From Adhaeribacter swui (GTDB lineage: Bacteria; Bacteroidota; Bacteroidia; Cytophagales; Hymenobacteraceae), in NCBI RefSeq assembly GCF_014217805.1, contig NZ_CP055156.1, positions 1,612,001 through 1,676,000 of the forward strand: 64,000 nucleotides of DNA, in the 5' to 3' direction. Shown here piece after piece: positions 9,495 through 18,073 of this stretch. Positions within the stretch are counted from its first letter, which is position 1, and each line of letters begins with the position of its first letter. A program made the position numbers and the translations under genes. The notes under the pieces were generated by a model. The model made no database searches. It was not told where the DNA came from and was given only the letters and a program-made list of their open reading frames with translations.

Positions 9495-10901
9495 TTAGTT
9501 TGTTTTAGAAAAGTAAAGGCGCAGCTTCATGCCGTTAGCTCCACTGGTTTGCAAAATGGAAGAATAAAGACCGGTTGCTTCCTGCACCGTACTACCGTTA
9601 ACATTTAAAGTTCCGGTGCGGGAGGTTGGCACTAACAATAAGCTCGTGCTCATATTGCCCCCATAAACCGACGGTTTATTATAAATAACATCCTGAACGT
9701 ACTTTGTAATGTTAATAATGTACGCTTTTTTATCTTTGTTGTAACGGATAGCCGCAGCTTGTACAGCATTATCCCCACGCGAGATAGTTTCCAGCGGGTC
9801 TTCCACTATAACCCGGGGTAACCTGTTTGATTTTAAAATCCGGTTCGTTGCATTAGTTTCTACTAGGTAAGCCGCCGGAGAAGGTAAATAAAAAGGCACT
9901 TCTTTTACCGGAATAATCAACTCGGCCCGGTTTACTGCTACATCAATCTCATTTAATTTTTCTCTAAATTGGGCGAGATAAGGGAAAGTAATTTTTGTAA
10001 CAATACCAGTACTTTCCTGCAGATAAGCTTCCCCACCTGTTGCGGTGGCAGGTAGCGCATCGCCGGATTTTGTTAACGAAGCCAGGGCACTACCGGTTAA
10101 ATCATGATTAATTTGATTTAACCGATCGTAAGTACCATTAATATCCAGATCGTATTTCTGTTTTTTATTATCAGGAGAAGTATAATAAATACGGAGATAC
10201 GTACTATCGGCATCGGGTGCAAAGCCTAAAGCCAATTTAGTATTGGCTCCCGGACTAAGGACAATTCCTTTAAAGGTTTTGGCAAACTCCGCAGCATTAC
10301 TTAAAGTAGCCGTAGGCAAACTCATAATGCGTTGACCTAATTCATTATCTAATGTAACCCGGACTGGTATGGAAGTTTTAGTTACCGTACCAGACGAAGC
10401 AGTTTTAGAGTTAGTACTTTTGGGTTTAGGAACAAAAGTAGCCGACCCTAATAGGTTAGGTAATGCTTCAATATTATTATTGTTGTTTGTATAATAAGTA
10501 GCATCCGCCCGGAAAAGAGTAGCCAGTTCCCGTACCTCCAGTGTATAATTCTGGGTTGTATCTCCGTAATAATCATTATAATCCAGCATCAATACCACAG
10601 AGTCCAGGCTGCTGTTAGCTGTTATGCTACCGGCAGTAGGCCGGATAGTTAAATACGACTGGGCGACAGTAGTACCAAACTTTTCGGTACTAATTGATCC
10701 CGCCAAAAAATTCCCTCTTTGATAACCAATTATAGAATCATTGGCTAACACCGTTGAAGCCGTAATACTTACCGAATCGGTAAATGCGGCCTCAATGGGT
10801 TTACCATCATAAGTAGTACCTAAATCATTTGAATCATCGCAGGAAAACAAAGAAATAAGGGATAATACCAGAAGAGTAGGTCGCTTAATTAGCCAATTCA
10901 T
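9495..10901 (-). CDS. DUF4270 family lipoprotein
   Basis: The 468-residue protein is probably an outer-membrane or periplasmic lipoprotein. The N-terminus is a basic-hydrophobic signal ending in a lipobox-like LFSC (Cys21) followed by DDSND. The rest is beta-rich with many Thr/Ser/Asn, as in DUF4270 proteins of Bacteroidota, whose function is unknown. The start overlaps the end of the GT5-like gene by 17 bases, implying translational coupling, and glmS follows after 51 bases. I assign the family from overall appearance and gene order, as I recall this order from other Bacteroidota genomes. Confidence 0.75.
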   Translation of the reverse strand: MNWLIKRPTLLVLSLISLFSCDDSNDLGTTYDGKPIEAAFTDSVSITASTVLANDSIIGYQRGNFLAGSISTEKFGTTVAQSYLTIRPTAGSITANSSLDSVVLMLDYNDYYGDTTQNYTLEVRELATLFRADATYYTNNNNNIEALPNLLGSATFVPKPKSTNSKTASSGTVTKTSIPVRVTLDNELGQRIMSLPTATLSNAAEFAKTFKGIVLSPGANTKLALGFAPDADSTYLRIYYTSPDNKKQKYDLDINGTYDRLNQINHDLTGSALASLTKSGDALPATATGGEAYLQESTGIVTKITFPYLAQFREKLNEIDVAVNRAELIIPVKEVPFYLPSPAAYLVETNATNRILKSNRLPRVIVEDPLETISRGDNAVQAAAIRYNKDKKAYIINITKYVQDVIYNKPSVYGGNMSTSLLLVPTSRTGTLNVNGSTVQEATGLYSSILQTSGANGMKLRLYFSKTN

Positions 10902-11703
10902 TATAGAGATTGTAGTAAGAATCTAAGAAATTTTCGTCAGATGAGTCTATCTGGTTAATGGGTTTAGTGCTGCAAAACTCTTTGAACAACGCATTAATGT
11001 TTTCGCTAAAGTTTTCTTCGTGCGATTTAGAAACCAAGTCTGCATATTCCATACCAACTTTAACAAATCCGCCAAAATCAGCGGTTTTCAAATGCGTTAG
11101 CATGTCGTCCTCGATATCCAGCATTTTTACTTTTTCTAACAAATCGCCTTCAAATTTGTAATCAAATTCGTTGTTATAAACCGTAAAAATAGATTTAGCA
11201 TCTTTAAAGATAGGGTCCTTTTTGTAAGTGGTTTTTAAATACATAGGTATCAAACCGGTCATCCAATCGTTGCAATGCACAATATCCGGCGACCAGCCTA
11301 ATTTTTTAACGGTTTCCAGCACCCCTTTACAGAAGAAGATCGCACGCTCGTCATTATCTGTATGGAATTTATTGTCTTTATCAACTAAAACTGATTTCCG
11401 GTGAAAATAGTCTTCGTTATCTATAAAATATACCTGTAACTTTGCATTCGGAATAGAAGCAACTTTGATAATAAGCGGCTTTTCTTCTTCCCCTACGGCA
11501 ATGTTAATACCAGACAATCGTACCACTTCGTGCAACCGATTTTTACGCTCGTTAATTAATCCAAACCTCGGAACGAAAATCCGAATCTCCATTCCGCGTT
11601 CCTGCATACCCTGGGGCAACATCCTTAAAAACTCAGAAACCTGGGTTGTTTGCAAAAACGGATTAATTTCTGTGGCAGCGTACAAAATGCGTAGTTTTGA
11701 CAT
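10885..11703 (-). CDS. half-length glycogen/starch synthase-like protein (GT5 N-terminal domain)
   Basis: The 272-residue protein corresponds to the N-terminal Rossmann half of GT5 glycogen/starch synthases. It has LYAATEINPFLQTTQVSEFL at residues 7-26, where full enzymes carry a similar ADP-glucose-binding start, and later PDIVHCNDWMTGLIPMYL (about 139-156). The C-terminal GT-B domain, which carries much of the catalytic machinery of full enzymes (about 480 residues), is absent. The stop is a real downstream boundary because the next gene overlaps by 17 bases. Such short versions occur beside panC and DUF4270 in many Bacteroidota, so this is a stable form and not a fresh truncation. Catalytic activity is doubtful. 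Confidence 0.8.
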   Translation of the reverse strand: MSKLRILYAATEINPFLQTTQVSEFLRMLPQGMQERGMEIRIFVPRFGLINERKNRLHEVVRLSGINIAVGEEEKPLIIKVASIPNAKLQVYFIDNEDYFHRKSVLVDKDNKFHTDNDERAIFFCKGVLETVKKLGWSPDIVHCNDWMTGLIPMYLKTTYKKDPIFKDAKSIFTVYNNEFDYKFEGDLLEKVKMLDIEDDMLTHLKTADFGGFVKVGMEYADLVSKSHEENFSENINALFKEFCSTKPINQIDSSDENFLDSYYNLYNELAN

Positions 11704-11756
11704 GGGTTTTGGCTAGTTTAATTAATGTGAATAATTGGCAACACTATTCGGCAGCA

Positions 11757-11787
11757 CAAAATTACAAAAATTTTATCATATTTTCAA
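11757..11787 (-). promoter_or_regulatory. promoter of GT5-like/DUF4270/glmS operon
   Basis: Read on the minus strand: TTG, 20 bases, then TAATTTTG, a close match to the Bacteroidota primary-sigma consensus (-33 TTTG / -7 TAnnTTTG). The predicted start near 11750 leaves a leader of about 45 bases before the ATG at 11703. Confidence 0.7.
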
Positions 11788-11844
11788 TTTATTTACTTAA
11801 AACTTAAGCTTACCAGTTTTTCAGCTAAACATTCTCAAGAATTA

Positions 11845-12693
11845 ATGCAAGTAATTACGCATCTCTCAGAAATTAAAAATATTACAGATAACCTGCGGGC
11901 ATCCGGAAAAATTATTGGTTTGGTGCCTACAATGGGAGCCTTACACGCTGGCCATCTGGCACTATTGCGCGCTGCTGTTCAGCATAATACCGTTACTATT
12001 TGCAGCATTTTTGTAAACCCCATTCAGTTTAACAACCCCGAAGATTACCGCTTATATCCTAAAACTGTGGATCTGGATTTAGCTTTGTTGCAGGAAAATA
12101 ATTGCGACATTGTGTTTATGCCCCTGGCATCGGAAATGTACGAGCACCCCGCAGTGTTAAAGTTTAATTTTGGTGCTTTGGAGCAGGTAATGGAAGGCTT
12201 TTACCGGCCGGGCCATTTTAACGGGGTAGCTACAGTAGTTAGTAAATTATTTCACCTGATTAAGCCTCACCGGGCTTATTTTGGCCAGAAAGATTTGCAG
12301 CAATTTGCCATTATCAGGCAATTAGTCCGGGACTTAAGCTTTGATTTAGAACTAGTATGCCACAGTATAGTACGCGAACCCGATGGTTTGGCCATGTCTT
12401 CCCGCAATCAGCGCTTATCGCCTGCCTCGCGTCAATTGGCTCCGCAGCTTTACGAAGCGCTTCAGCAAGCCGCCGGTTTGATTAAAGGCAAACAAATGCC
12501 CCTGCAGGAAATTAAATCGCAAGTAAACACGTTCTTACAAAAATACCCGGCCATAAAACTGGAGTATTTTGAGATAGTAGATGCGGAGACATTACAGCCC
12601 ATTGTAGATTTTGTGAAGCCCTTGGCTTTATGCCTGGCCGCTTACCTGGGCGATGTACGTTTGATTGATAATATTGTGCTGGACCCGCAATAA
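11845..12693 (+). CDS. panC: pantothenate synthetase
   Basis: The cytoplasmic enzyme joins pantoate and beta-alanine with ATP to give pantothenate for CoA synthesis. At 282 residues the length is normal. Motifs are PTMGALHAGH (residues 28-37, the HxGH nucleotide site), FGQKDLQQFAIIRQLV (about 146-161) and GLAMSSRNQRLSP (about 181-193). The next gene, panD, supplies beta-alanine, so the two steps are adjacent, although panD seems to have its own promoter. It is divergent from the GT5-like operon. Confidence 0.97.
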   Translation: MQVITHLSEIKNITDNLRASGKIIGLVPTMGALHAGHLALLRAAVQHNTVTICSIFVNPIQFNNPEDYRLYPKTVDLDLALLQENNCDIVFMPLASEMYEHPAVLKFNFGALEQVMEGFYRPGHFNGVATVVSKLFHLIKPHRAYFGQKDLQQFAIIRQLVRDLSFDLELVCHSIVREPDGLAMSSRNQRLSPASRQLAPQLYEALQQAAGLIKGKQMPLQEIKSQVNTFLQKYPAIKLEYFEIVDAETLQPIVDFVKPLALCLAAYLGDVRLIDNIVLDPQ

Positions 12694-12741
12694 GGTAGTA
12701 ACACCCCTAACAACAGACTCTTTAAACCCTTGGCTTAGCTC

Positions 12742-12776
12742 TTTGTTATAAGATAGTACAAAATTACCTACCTTTG
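12742..12776 (+). promoter_or_regulatory. candidate panD promoter
   Basis: TACCTTTG (12769-12776) fits the -7 box; TTTG at 12742-12745 lies 23 bases upstream of it, a little wider than the 19-20 seen elsewhere in this window. The predicted start is about 20 bases before the panD ATG. Confidence 0.5.
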
Positions 12777-12802
12777 CCCTCCAATTTTAAAAAATTTTAA
12801 AA

Positions 12803-13150
12803 ATGTTAATAGAAGTTTTAAAATCAAAAATTCATCGTGTAAAAGTCACCCAAGCCGAACTCCATTACGTGGGCAGCATTACCATTGATGAAGATTTGAT
12901 TGATGCCGCTAATTTAGTGGAAAATGAAAAAGTACAAATAGTAAATATTAACAACGGCGAGCGTTTCGAAACCTATATAATTAAAGGTGAACGCGGTACC
13001 GGCGTAGTTTGCCTGAATGGCCCGGCAGCCCGAAAAGTACAGGTAGGCGACATTGTAATTGTAATTTCTTATTGCCAGATTGATTTCTTGGAAGCAAAAA
13101 CGCACCAACCTACCCTTATTTTCCCGGATCAAAATAACCGGTTAGTTTAA
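12803..13150 (+). CDS. panD: aspartate 1-decarboxylase (proenzyme)
   Basis: The pyruvoyl enzyme decarboxylates aspartate to beta-alanine for pantothenate synthesis. The 115 residues include the self-cleavage site Gly24-Ser25 in HYVGSITID; Ser25 becomes the pyruvoyl group. Lys9 near the N-terminus and the NGPAA segment (about 73-77) fit the family. It begins an apparent four-gene transcript with the flippase-like gene 16 bases downstream. Confidence 0.96.
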   Translation: MLIEVLKSKIHRVKVTQAELHYVGSITIDEDLIDAANLVENEKVQIVNINNGERFETYIIKGERGTGVVCLNGPAARKVQVGDIVIVISYCQIDFLEAKTHQPTLIFPDQNNRLV

Positions 13151-13166
13151 CAGTAGTAATTCTTGC

Positions 13167-14222
13167 ATGAAAACTCTGGTTACCCTTGGTAAATATATTT
13201 TGTTAGTTGGCCTATCTGTGTTACTTATGTGGTATGCCTTAAAGGGTATTGATTTTACTTTAGTATGGAAACAGTTACAACACGTTAATTATTTCTGGAT
13301 TGGCGTTTCGCTATTGTTGGCCTTGGCCGGTTATTGGAGCCGGGCTTATCGCTGGAAAATGCAGCTGGAACCTTTAGGTTATCACCTGAAAGCCATCGAA
13401 ACTTACCACGCCATGATGGTGGGGTACCTGGCCAATTTAGTATTACCCCGGGCCGGCGAAGTTATCCGTTGCAGCATTTTACGTAAAACCAGCAATGTAA
13501 CCGTTAAAGCTTCTTTTGGCACCGTTATTACCGAACGGCTACTGGATATGCTCATGCTGCTGCTTTTAACCGGAGCCGCCTTCCTGATTGAATTTGATCG
13601 TATTCATGCTTTCTTTTGGAATATGTTTTCGAGTAAAGTAGCTGGTTATGGTACTAAAAGCGATTGGATATTACGACTGGGAGGGGCTTTTCTATTAGTT
13701 ATTTTACTGGGAACAATTTTATTTTACATCTTCCGGGAAAAATTAAAAAAAAATGCCTTATACCTTAAAATTAAAGGTTTTATACAAGGAGTTGCTGCAG
13801 GTATTTTTAGCATTTTAAAATTAAGGAATAAAGCTGTTTTTATTGCGCACACGCTCTTTGTTTGGCTTACTTACTTTTTAACGGGTTACGTAGGCTTTTT
13901 GGCTCTTCCGGGTACCACTGATTTAAGTTTGGGCGCTGCTTTGTCGGTGTTGGTAGTGGGTAGTTTAGGCATGAGCGCTCCGGTGCAGGGCGGGATAGGC
14001 GTATTTCATATCATGGTTCGTTCTACCTTATTACTATATAGCTTGCCTAAAGAAACCGGCATGGCGTATGCCTTGGTAACGCATACTTCACAAACATTAT
14101 TCGTGGTGTTATTGGGCGGTATTAGTTTTGTAGTAAGTATGTTTCAGCGGACACGCATTAAACCAGAACCGGCACTGGAACCAGAACTAAAATCAGTAGC
14201 GTATGACAAACTCCCAAAATAA
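13167..14222 (+). CDS. lysylphosphatidylglycerol synthase TM-region / UPF0104 flippase-like membrane protein
   Basis: The 351-residue polytopic protein has about eight hydrophobic segments, starting with YILLVGLSVLLMWYAL near residues 10-25. It resembles the transmembrane (flippase-type) domain of MprF/AglD-like proteins (UPF0104); the family-like segment is MVGYLANLVLPRAGEVIRC (about 85-103). The soluble aminoacyl-transfer domain of full MprF is absent. A lipid or lipid-linked-sugar transport role is possible, but the substrate is unknown. Its 3' end overlaps rfaE2 by 20 bases, which suggests coupling to heptose/LPS metabolism. Confidence 0.85.
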   Translation: MKTLVTLGKYILLVGLSVLLMWYALKGIDFTLVWKQLQHVNYFWIGVSLLLALAGYWSRAYRWKMQLEPLGYHLKAIETYHAMMVGYLANLVLPRAGEVIRCSILRKTSNVTVKASFGTVITERLLDMLMLLLLTGAAFLIEFDRIHAFFWNMFSSKVAGYGTKSDWILRLGGAFLLVILLGTILFYIFREKLKKNALYLKIKGFIQGVAAGIFSILKLRNKAVFIAHTLFVWLTYFLTGYVGFLALPGTTDLSLGAALSVLVVGSLGMSAPVQGGIGVFHIMVRSTLLLYSLPKETGMAYALVTHTSQTLFVVLLGGISFVVSMFQRTRIKPEPALEPELKSVAYDKLPK

Positions 14223-14697
14223 AATTTTTAAAAATTTACCTGATGCTTTAGCCGTAATTAACCAATGGCGCGCCGCCGGCGATAAAATTGTTTTTACCAA
14301 TGGGTGCTTTGATATCCTTCATTTAGGCCACGTAGACTACCTCGAAAAAGCCCGCCAATTAGGCAATAAATTAGTATTAGGTTTAAATACAGATAGTTCT
14401 ATTTGTCGTTTAAAAGGCCCGGAGCGTCCACTTCAAGACGAAATGTCACGGGCGCGTATTATGGCATCCTTGTTGTTTGTTGATATGGTAATCTTGTTTG
14501 CGGAAGATACCCCTTATGAGCTAATCGCAGCAATACAACCAGATATTCTGGTGAAAGGCGATGATTATGCCATCGAAAATATTGTGGGGCATGATATCGT
14601 TATGAAAAACGGAGGAACCGTAAAAACGATTGAACTCGTAAAAGGGTATTCGACCACACGAATTGTCGAGAAAATAAAACAACAAATTAAAAGTTAA
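14203..14697 (+). CDS. rfaE2: D-glycero-beta-D-manno-heptose 1-phosphate adenylyltransferase
   Basis: The 164-residue cytoplasmic nucleotidyltransferase corresponds to the C-terminal domain of HldE and would activate heptose-1-phosphate to ADP-heptose for LPS core. Motifs are TNGCFDILHLGH (residues 32-43, with HLGH at 40-43) and KGDDYAIENIVG (about 125-136), ending in STTRIVEKI. The kinase domain is not fused and not nearby, so this is the split form. It overlaps the flippase-like gene and is 6 bases from the peptidase gene. Confidence 0.93.
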   Translation: MTNSQNKIFKNLPDALAVINQWRAAGDKIVFTNGCFDILHLGHVDYLEKARQLGNKLVLGLNTDSSICRLKGPERPLQDEMSRARIMASLLFVDMVILFAEDTPYELIAAIQPDILVKGDDYAIENIVGHDIVMKNGGTVKTIELVKGYSTTRIVEKIKQQIKS

Positions 14698-14703
14698 TAG
14701 AAA

Positions 14704-15384
14704 ATGGGTGGAATATATTTAATAGCCATATTGGTAATGTTGGTTAGCTTATTTGTAAGCTGGCGACTTAAAAGTAAATTTGCGCAATATTCTCAGATTG
14801 GATTACACTCGGGCTTAAGTGGCCGTGAGATTGCCGAGATGATGTTGGCTGATTATAACATCCGGGATGTACGGGTAATTTCTACTGAAGGCCAATTAAC
14901 GGACCATTATAACCCGGCTGATAAAACCGTGAACTTAAGCGAAGGTGTTTACGCTTCGCGGAGTGCCGCAGCTGCAGCAGTGGCTGCGCACGAATGCGGA
15001 CACGCCGTACAACACGCTACTGCTTATAGCATGCTTAAATTCCGTTCTGCCATGGTGCCGGCTTTAAGTGTTGCTTCGCGGTACATGCAATGGATTATCT
15101 TGATTGGTATTTTCATGATCCAGACGACTATTATACCATTAGCCATTGGGGTAGCGCTGTTTGCCTTAACCACCTTATTTAGCTTTATTACCTTGCCGGT
15201 GGAGTTTGATGCCAGCAGACGGGCCTTAGCCTGGATGGACCGCCGGGGAGTAGTAACCACCCAGGAACACGCCATGGCCAAAGATTCTTTAAAATGGGCT
15301 GCTTTAACTTACGTAGTAGCTGCCCTGGGTTCTTTAGCTACCTTACTGTATTATGTTTCGCTTTTAATGGGCCGTCGCGATTAA
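14704..15384 (+). CDS. YugP-like zinc metallopeptidase (membrane)
   Basis: The 226-residue protein belongs to the Zn_peptidase_2/YugP family. HECGH (residues 96-100) is the zinc-binding motif, in AAHECGHAVQH. Hydrophobic segments lie at the N-terminus (about 3-20), in the middle (about 128-165, IILIGIFMIQTTIIPLAIGV) and at the C-terminus (about 200-220). Its substrates are unknown. It is the last gene of the panD-initiated set, separated from rfaE2 by 6 bases and followed by a strong terminator. Confidence 0.9.
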   Translation: MGGIYLIAILVMLVSLFVSWRLKSKFAQYSQIGLHSGLSGREIAEMMLADYNIRDVRVISTEGQLTDHYNPADKTVNLSEGVYASRSAAAAAVAAHECGHAVQHATAYSMLKFRSAMVPALSVASRYMQWIILIGIFMIQTTIIPLAIGVALFALTTLFSFITLPVEFDASRRALAWMDRRGVVTTQEHAMAKDSLKWAALTYVVAALGSLATLLYYVSLLMGRRD

Positions 15385-15421
15385 GCACCTACCCTCTAAA
15401 TTTTTAAAATATTTTAATTTT

Positions 15422-15455
15422 AATGCCTCTGCTTTGCAAAGCAGGGGCATTTTTG
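15422..15455 (+). terminator. terminator of panD-rfaE2-peptidase transcript
   Basis: AATGCCTCTGCTTT (15422-15435) pairs with AAAGCAGGGGCATT (15438-15451), with one G-T pair, a 2-base nominal loop and a following T-run. The rest of the gene-free stretch 15456-15720 is AT-rich and shows nothing else. Confidence 0.88.
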
Positions 15456-15720
15456 TTTTAGCAACTTATCAATCCACCCTGTTTCTAACGCTATACCGCT
15501 TTTATATAATTAACCTATAGTTTTGTTGAGAACTTCCGTTACAAATAGTTTATAAATTTTAAATAAAAGGTATGCATGCATATTAGTTTTGCGTTTTACG
15601 TATAGTATATTTAAATACTTAACCTCGGCTATATGCTAAATAAAACGTAATAGTAATTAGTGGGTGCGTTAAGTCAATTGTTTTACTAAAAGCCCGTAGT
15701 TTAGCCATATAGGGGCATTA

Positions 15721-15760
15721 CTTCATATAACTTCATATAACTTCATATAACTTCATATAA
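15721..15760 (+). repeat. tandem 10-bp repeat (4 exact copies) in the leader of the acyl-CoA dehydrogenase gene
   Basis: CTTCATATAA occurs four times in direct succession; a degraded fifth copy (CCTCATAAAG) follows at 15761-15770. The array ends 4 bases before the ATG if that copy is counted. One unit is one helical turn and not a multiple of three, but it lies outside the coding frame. It could vary in copy number and alter promoter spacing or the translation leader. Confidence 0.95.
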
Positions 15761-15774
15761 CCTCATAAAGCAAA

Positions 15775-16914
15775 ATGGATTTCAGATTAACCGAAGAACA
15801 ATTAGCTGTGCAAGAAGCGGCTCGTGATTTTGCCCAAACCGAATTATTACCGGGAGTTATTGAACGCGACGAGGAGCAAAAATTTCCGGCGGAGCAAATA
15901 AAAAAAATGGGCGAGCTTGGCTTCCTGGGCATGATGGTAGACCCCAAATACAGCGGTGGTGGCATGGATACCGTTTCATACGTACTGGCCATGGAAGAAA
16001 TCTCGAAGGTAGATGCCTCGGCATCGGTGGTAATGTCGGTGAACAACTCGCTGGTATGCTGGGGCCTGGAAAAATACGGCACCGAAGAACAAAAGCAAAA
16101 ATACCTGCACAAGCTAGCTACCGGCGAAATTATTGGTGCCTTCTGCTTATCAGAACCCGAAGCTGGTTCTGATGCTACCATGCAACGTACCACTGCCGTT
16201 GATTATGGGGATTATTATCTTCTTAATGGTACCAAAAACTGGATTACGAACGGCAGCACTGCTACGGTTTACCTGGTAATTGCCCAAACTTACCCCGAAA
16301 AGCGGCACAAAGGCATTAATGCGTTTATAGTGGAGCGGGACACACCGGGTTTTGTGGTTGGCAAAAAAGAAAACAAATTGGGCATACGTGGTTCGGATAC
16401 GCATTCTTTAATGTTTACCGATGTAAAAGTGCCCAAAGAGAACCACATCGGCGAAGACGGATTTGGATTTAAGTTTGCCATGAGCGTATTAAATGGGGGC
16501 CGCATTGGAATAGCTGCCCAAGCTTTAGGAATTGCTTCCGGAGCTTACGAGTTATCCGTTAAATACGCGAAAGAACGCAAAGCCTTTGGAGTTGAAATTG
16601 CTAAACACCAGGCCATTCAGTTTAAGTTAGCCGATATGGCTACCAACATAGAAGCAGCCCGGCTACTTTGCCTGCAAGCGGCCAGCGACAAAGATGCCGG
16701 ACGAGATTACGCCAAATCTGGCGCTATGGCAAAATTGTTTTCTTCTAAGGTAGCCATGGACACCACTGTTGAAGCCGTGCAGGTACATGGCGGCTATGGT
16801 TTTGTGAAAGAATATCACGTAGAACGGCTCATGCGCGATGCCAAAATTACCCAAATCTACGAAGGCACTTCAGAGATCCAGAAAATAGTAATATCAAGAG
16901 AGCTACTTAAATAA
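15775..16914 (+). CDS. acyl-CoA dehydrogenase
   Basis: The FAD enzyme catalyses alpha,beta-dehydrogenation of acyl-CoA in fatty-acid or branched-chain degradation. At 379 residues it has the normal three-domain layout. Visible are the FAD/substrate segments FCLSEPEAGSDA (about 123-134) and NWITNG (about 155-160), and the C-terminal YEGTSEIQ with Glu363 as the likely catalytic base, as in short-chain acyl-CoA dehydrogenases. Chain-length preference cannot be read from this. No ETF gene or other beta-oxidation gene is adjacent; the AraC gene follows by 157 bases. The tandem repeat immediately upstream is its odd feature. Confidence 0.95.
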   Translation: MDFRLTEEQLAVQEAARDFAQTELLPGVIERDEEQKFPAEQIKKMGELGFLGMMVDPKYSGGGMDTVSYVLAMEEISKVDASASVVMSVNNSLVCWGLEKYGTEEQKQKYLHKLATGEIIGAFCLSEPEAGSDATMQRTTAVDYGDYYLLNGTKNWITNGSTATVYLVIAQTYPEKRHKGINAFIVERDTPGFVVGKKENKLGIRGSDTHSLMFTDVKVPKENHIGEDGFGFKFAMSVLNGGRIGIAAQALGIASGAYELSVKYAKERKAFGVEIAKHQAIQFKLADMATNIEAARLLCLQAASDKDAGRDYAKSGAMAKLFSSKVAMDTTVEAVQVHGGYGFVKEYHVERLMRDAKITQIYEGTSEIQKIVISRELLK

Positions 16915-17071
16915 CAGAATACTGCTATGTTGAAATAGTACTGTTCAAAAATAATATATCGATTAATTGGCGTATAATAATTTTTCAATTAATTTTGACT
17001 TTTTAAAAGATATATAGTAATTTTAAACACTATAATCTAACTATCAATAAAATAACGATAAAATACCAATC

Positions 17072-17995
17072 ATGGAAGATTACAATAAGGTTATTGAATC
17101 CCTGGCGGTGCGATATATTAAATCTAAGAATTATGTATTGCAGCAACCATTTGGTGTCCGGAACTATTATGACGTAGGCAATAACCTTATATTGCTCCAC
17201 AGAGGGGTAATTGCCTTTGGCGATGAGAAGCAAGTTGTAGAAGAAGGCGAGATGTTATTTGTGCCCGGTGGCCGGAGCACAAAGATTTATTACGGCGATC
17301 CTGATAGCCGCATGATATCTAATGATGACTTAATCAGCAATAAAGAAAAGTTCTTCCGGAGCAACAACGATTTGGATTTAATCGGGGATGCCGAGGAAAG
17401 CCACAGCTTCGTAAGTTTTGAAGCCAAGGTGTTTGATTCGGTTAATTTCTTTTCGTCGTTGGATGTGCCGGCCTTCTTAATCTCTAACAATTCTAAGCTG
17501 GCTAACTTAATTATTAAAGTAATTGAGGAAAGCATGCAGGATTTACCGGGTAAAGAACGCCTGATAAATATCTATACCGAAAACATTATGGTAGAGATAA
17601 TCCGGTACATTCTTAAAAACAAGATGTTCGTGGAGCAATTGGCTACCAACAGCACCTACTTTAAAGATCCTCGTTTGATTGACCTGTTCAACTACATTAA
17701 AGAAAATATTGGTGGCGATTTATCGAACAAGGTACTTTCTAACGTAGCAAACGTATCGGAGGACTACGTAGGCCAATATTTTAAAATGCTTACCGGTATT
17801 AACCCGCAGGATTACATTGAGTACCAGCGCATGGAGCGCGCTGTATTCTTGCTGCGCACTACCAAGAAAAGCATCCGCGAAATTGGTAAAGAAGTAGGCT
17901 ACAAAGATACCGCTTATTTCTGCCGTCGTTTTAAAATGATGTTTGGTATTCCGGCCGGTAAAATGCGTCGCCGGGAATCAGCCATGAATATTTAA
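17072..17995 (+). CDS. AraC family transcriptional regulator
   Basis: The 307-residue DNA-binding protein has an N-terminal cupin-like sensing part (about 20-90, LLHRGVIAFGDEK and MLFVPGG) and a C-terminal AraC double helix-turn-helix (about 203-303). VSEDYVGQYFKMLTGINPQDYIEYQR marks the first HTH and its linker (two runs, about 229-254), and SIREIGKEVGYKDTAYFCRR the second. No ligand is evident. It may act on the acyl-CoA dehydrogenase gene upstream, but that is only neighbourhood inference. It ends at an unusually long perfect terminator. Confidence 0.92.
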   Translation: MEDYNKVIESLAVRYIKSKNYVLQQPFGVRNYYDVGNNLILLHRGVIAFGDEKQVVEEGEMLFVPGGRSTKIYYGDPDSRMISNDDLISNKEKFFRSNNDLDLIGDAEESHSFVSFEAKVFDSVNFFSSLDVPAFLISNNSKLANLIIKVIEESMQDLPGKERLINIYTENIMVEIIRYILKNKMFVEQLATNSTYFKDPRLIDLFNYIKENIGGDLSNKVLSNVANVSEDYVGQYFKMLTGINPQDYIEYQRMERAVFLLRTTKKSIREIGKEVGYKDTAYFCRRFKMMFGIPAGKMRRRESAMNI

Positions 17996-18005
17996 TTAAA
18001 AATTT

Positions 18006-18052
18006 AAAAACAGAAAAGCCGCTAAATGATCTTTAGCGGCTTTTCTGTTTTT
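18006..18052. terminator. bidirectional terminator between araC-type gene and GGGPS gene
   Basis: A perfect 21-bp stem (18006-18026 with 18032-18052) closes on the loop TGATC. Its core is AGCCGCTAAA/TTTAGCGGCT with A- and T-runs at the ends, so it serves both convergent genes. Confidence 0.93.
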
Positions 18053-18073
18053 TAAATTTTTATGATTTAGGAA

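Noticed and set aside
15719-15762. Resemblance of the tandem repeat to a loxP arm (ATAACTTCATATA versus ATAACTTCGTATA)
   Set aside because: The copies are direct, not inverted around an 8-bp spacer, differ by one base from the arm, and no recombinase gene is near. The match follows from the 10-bp repeat itself.
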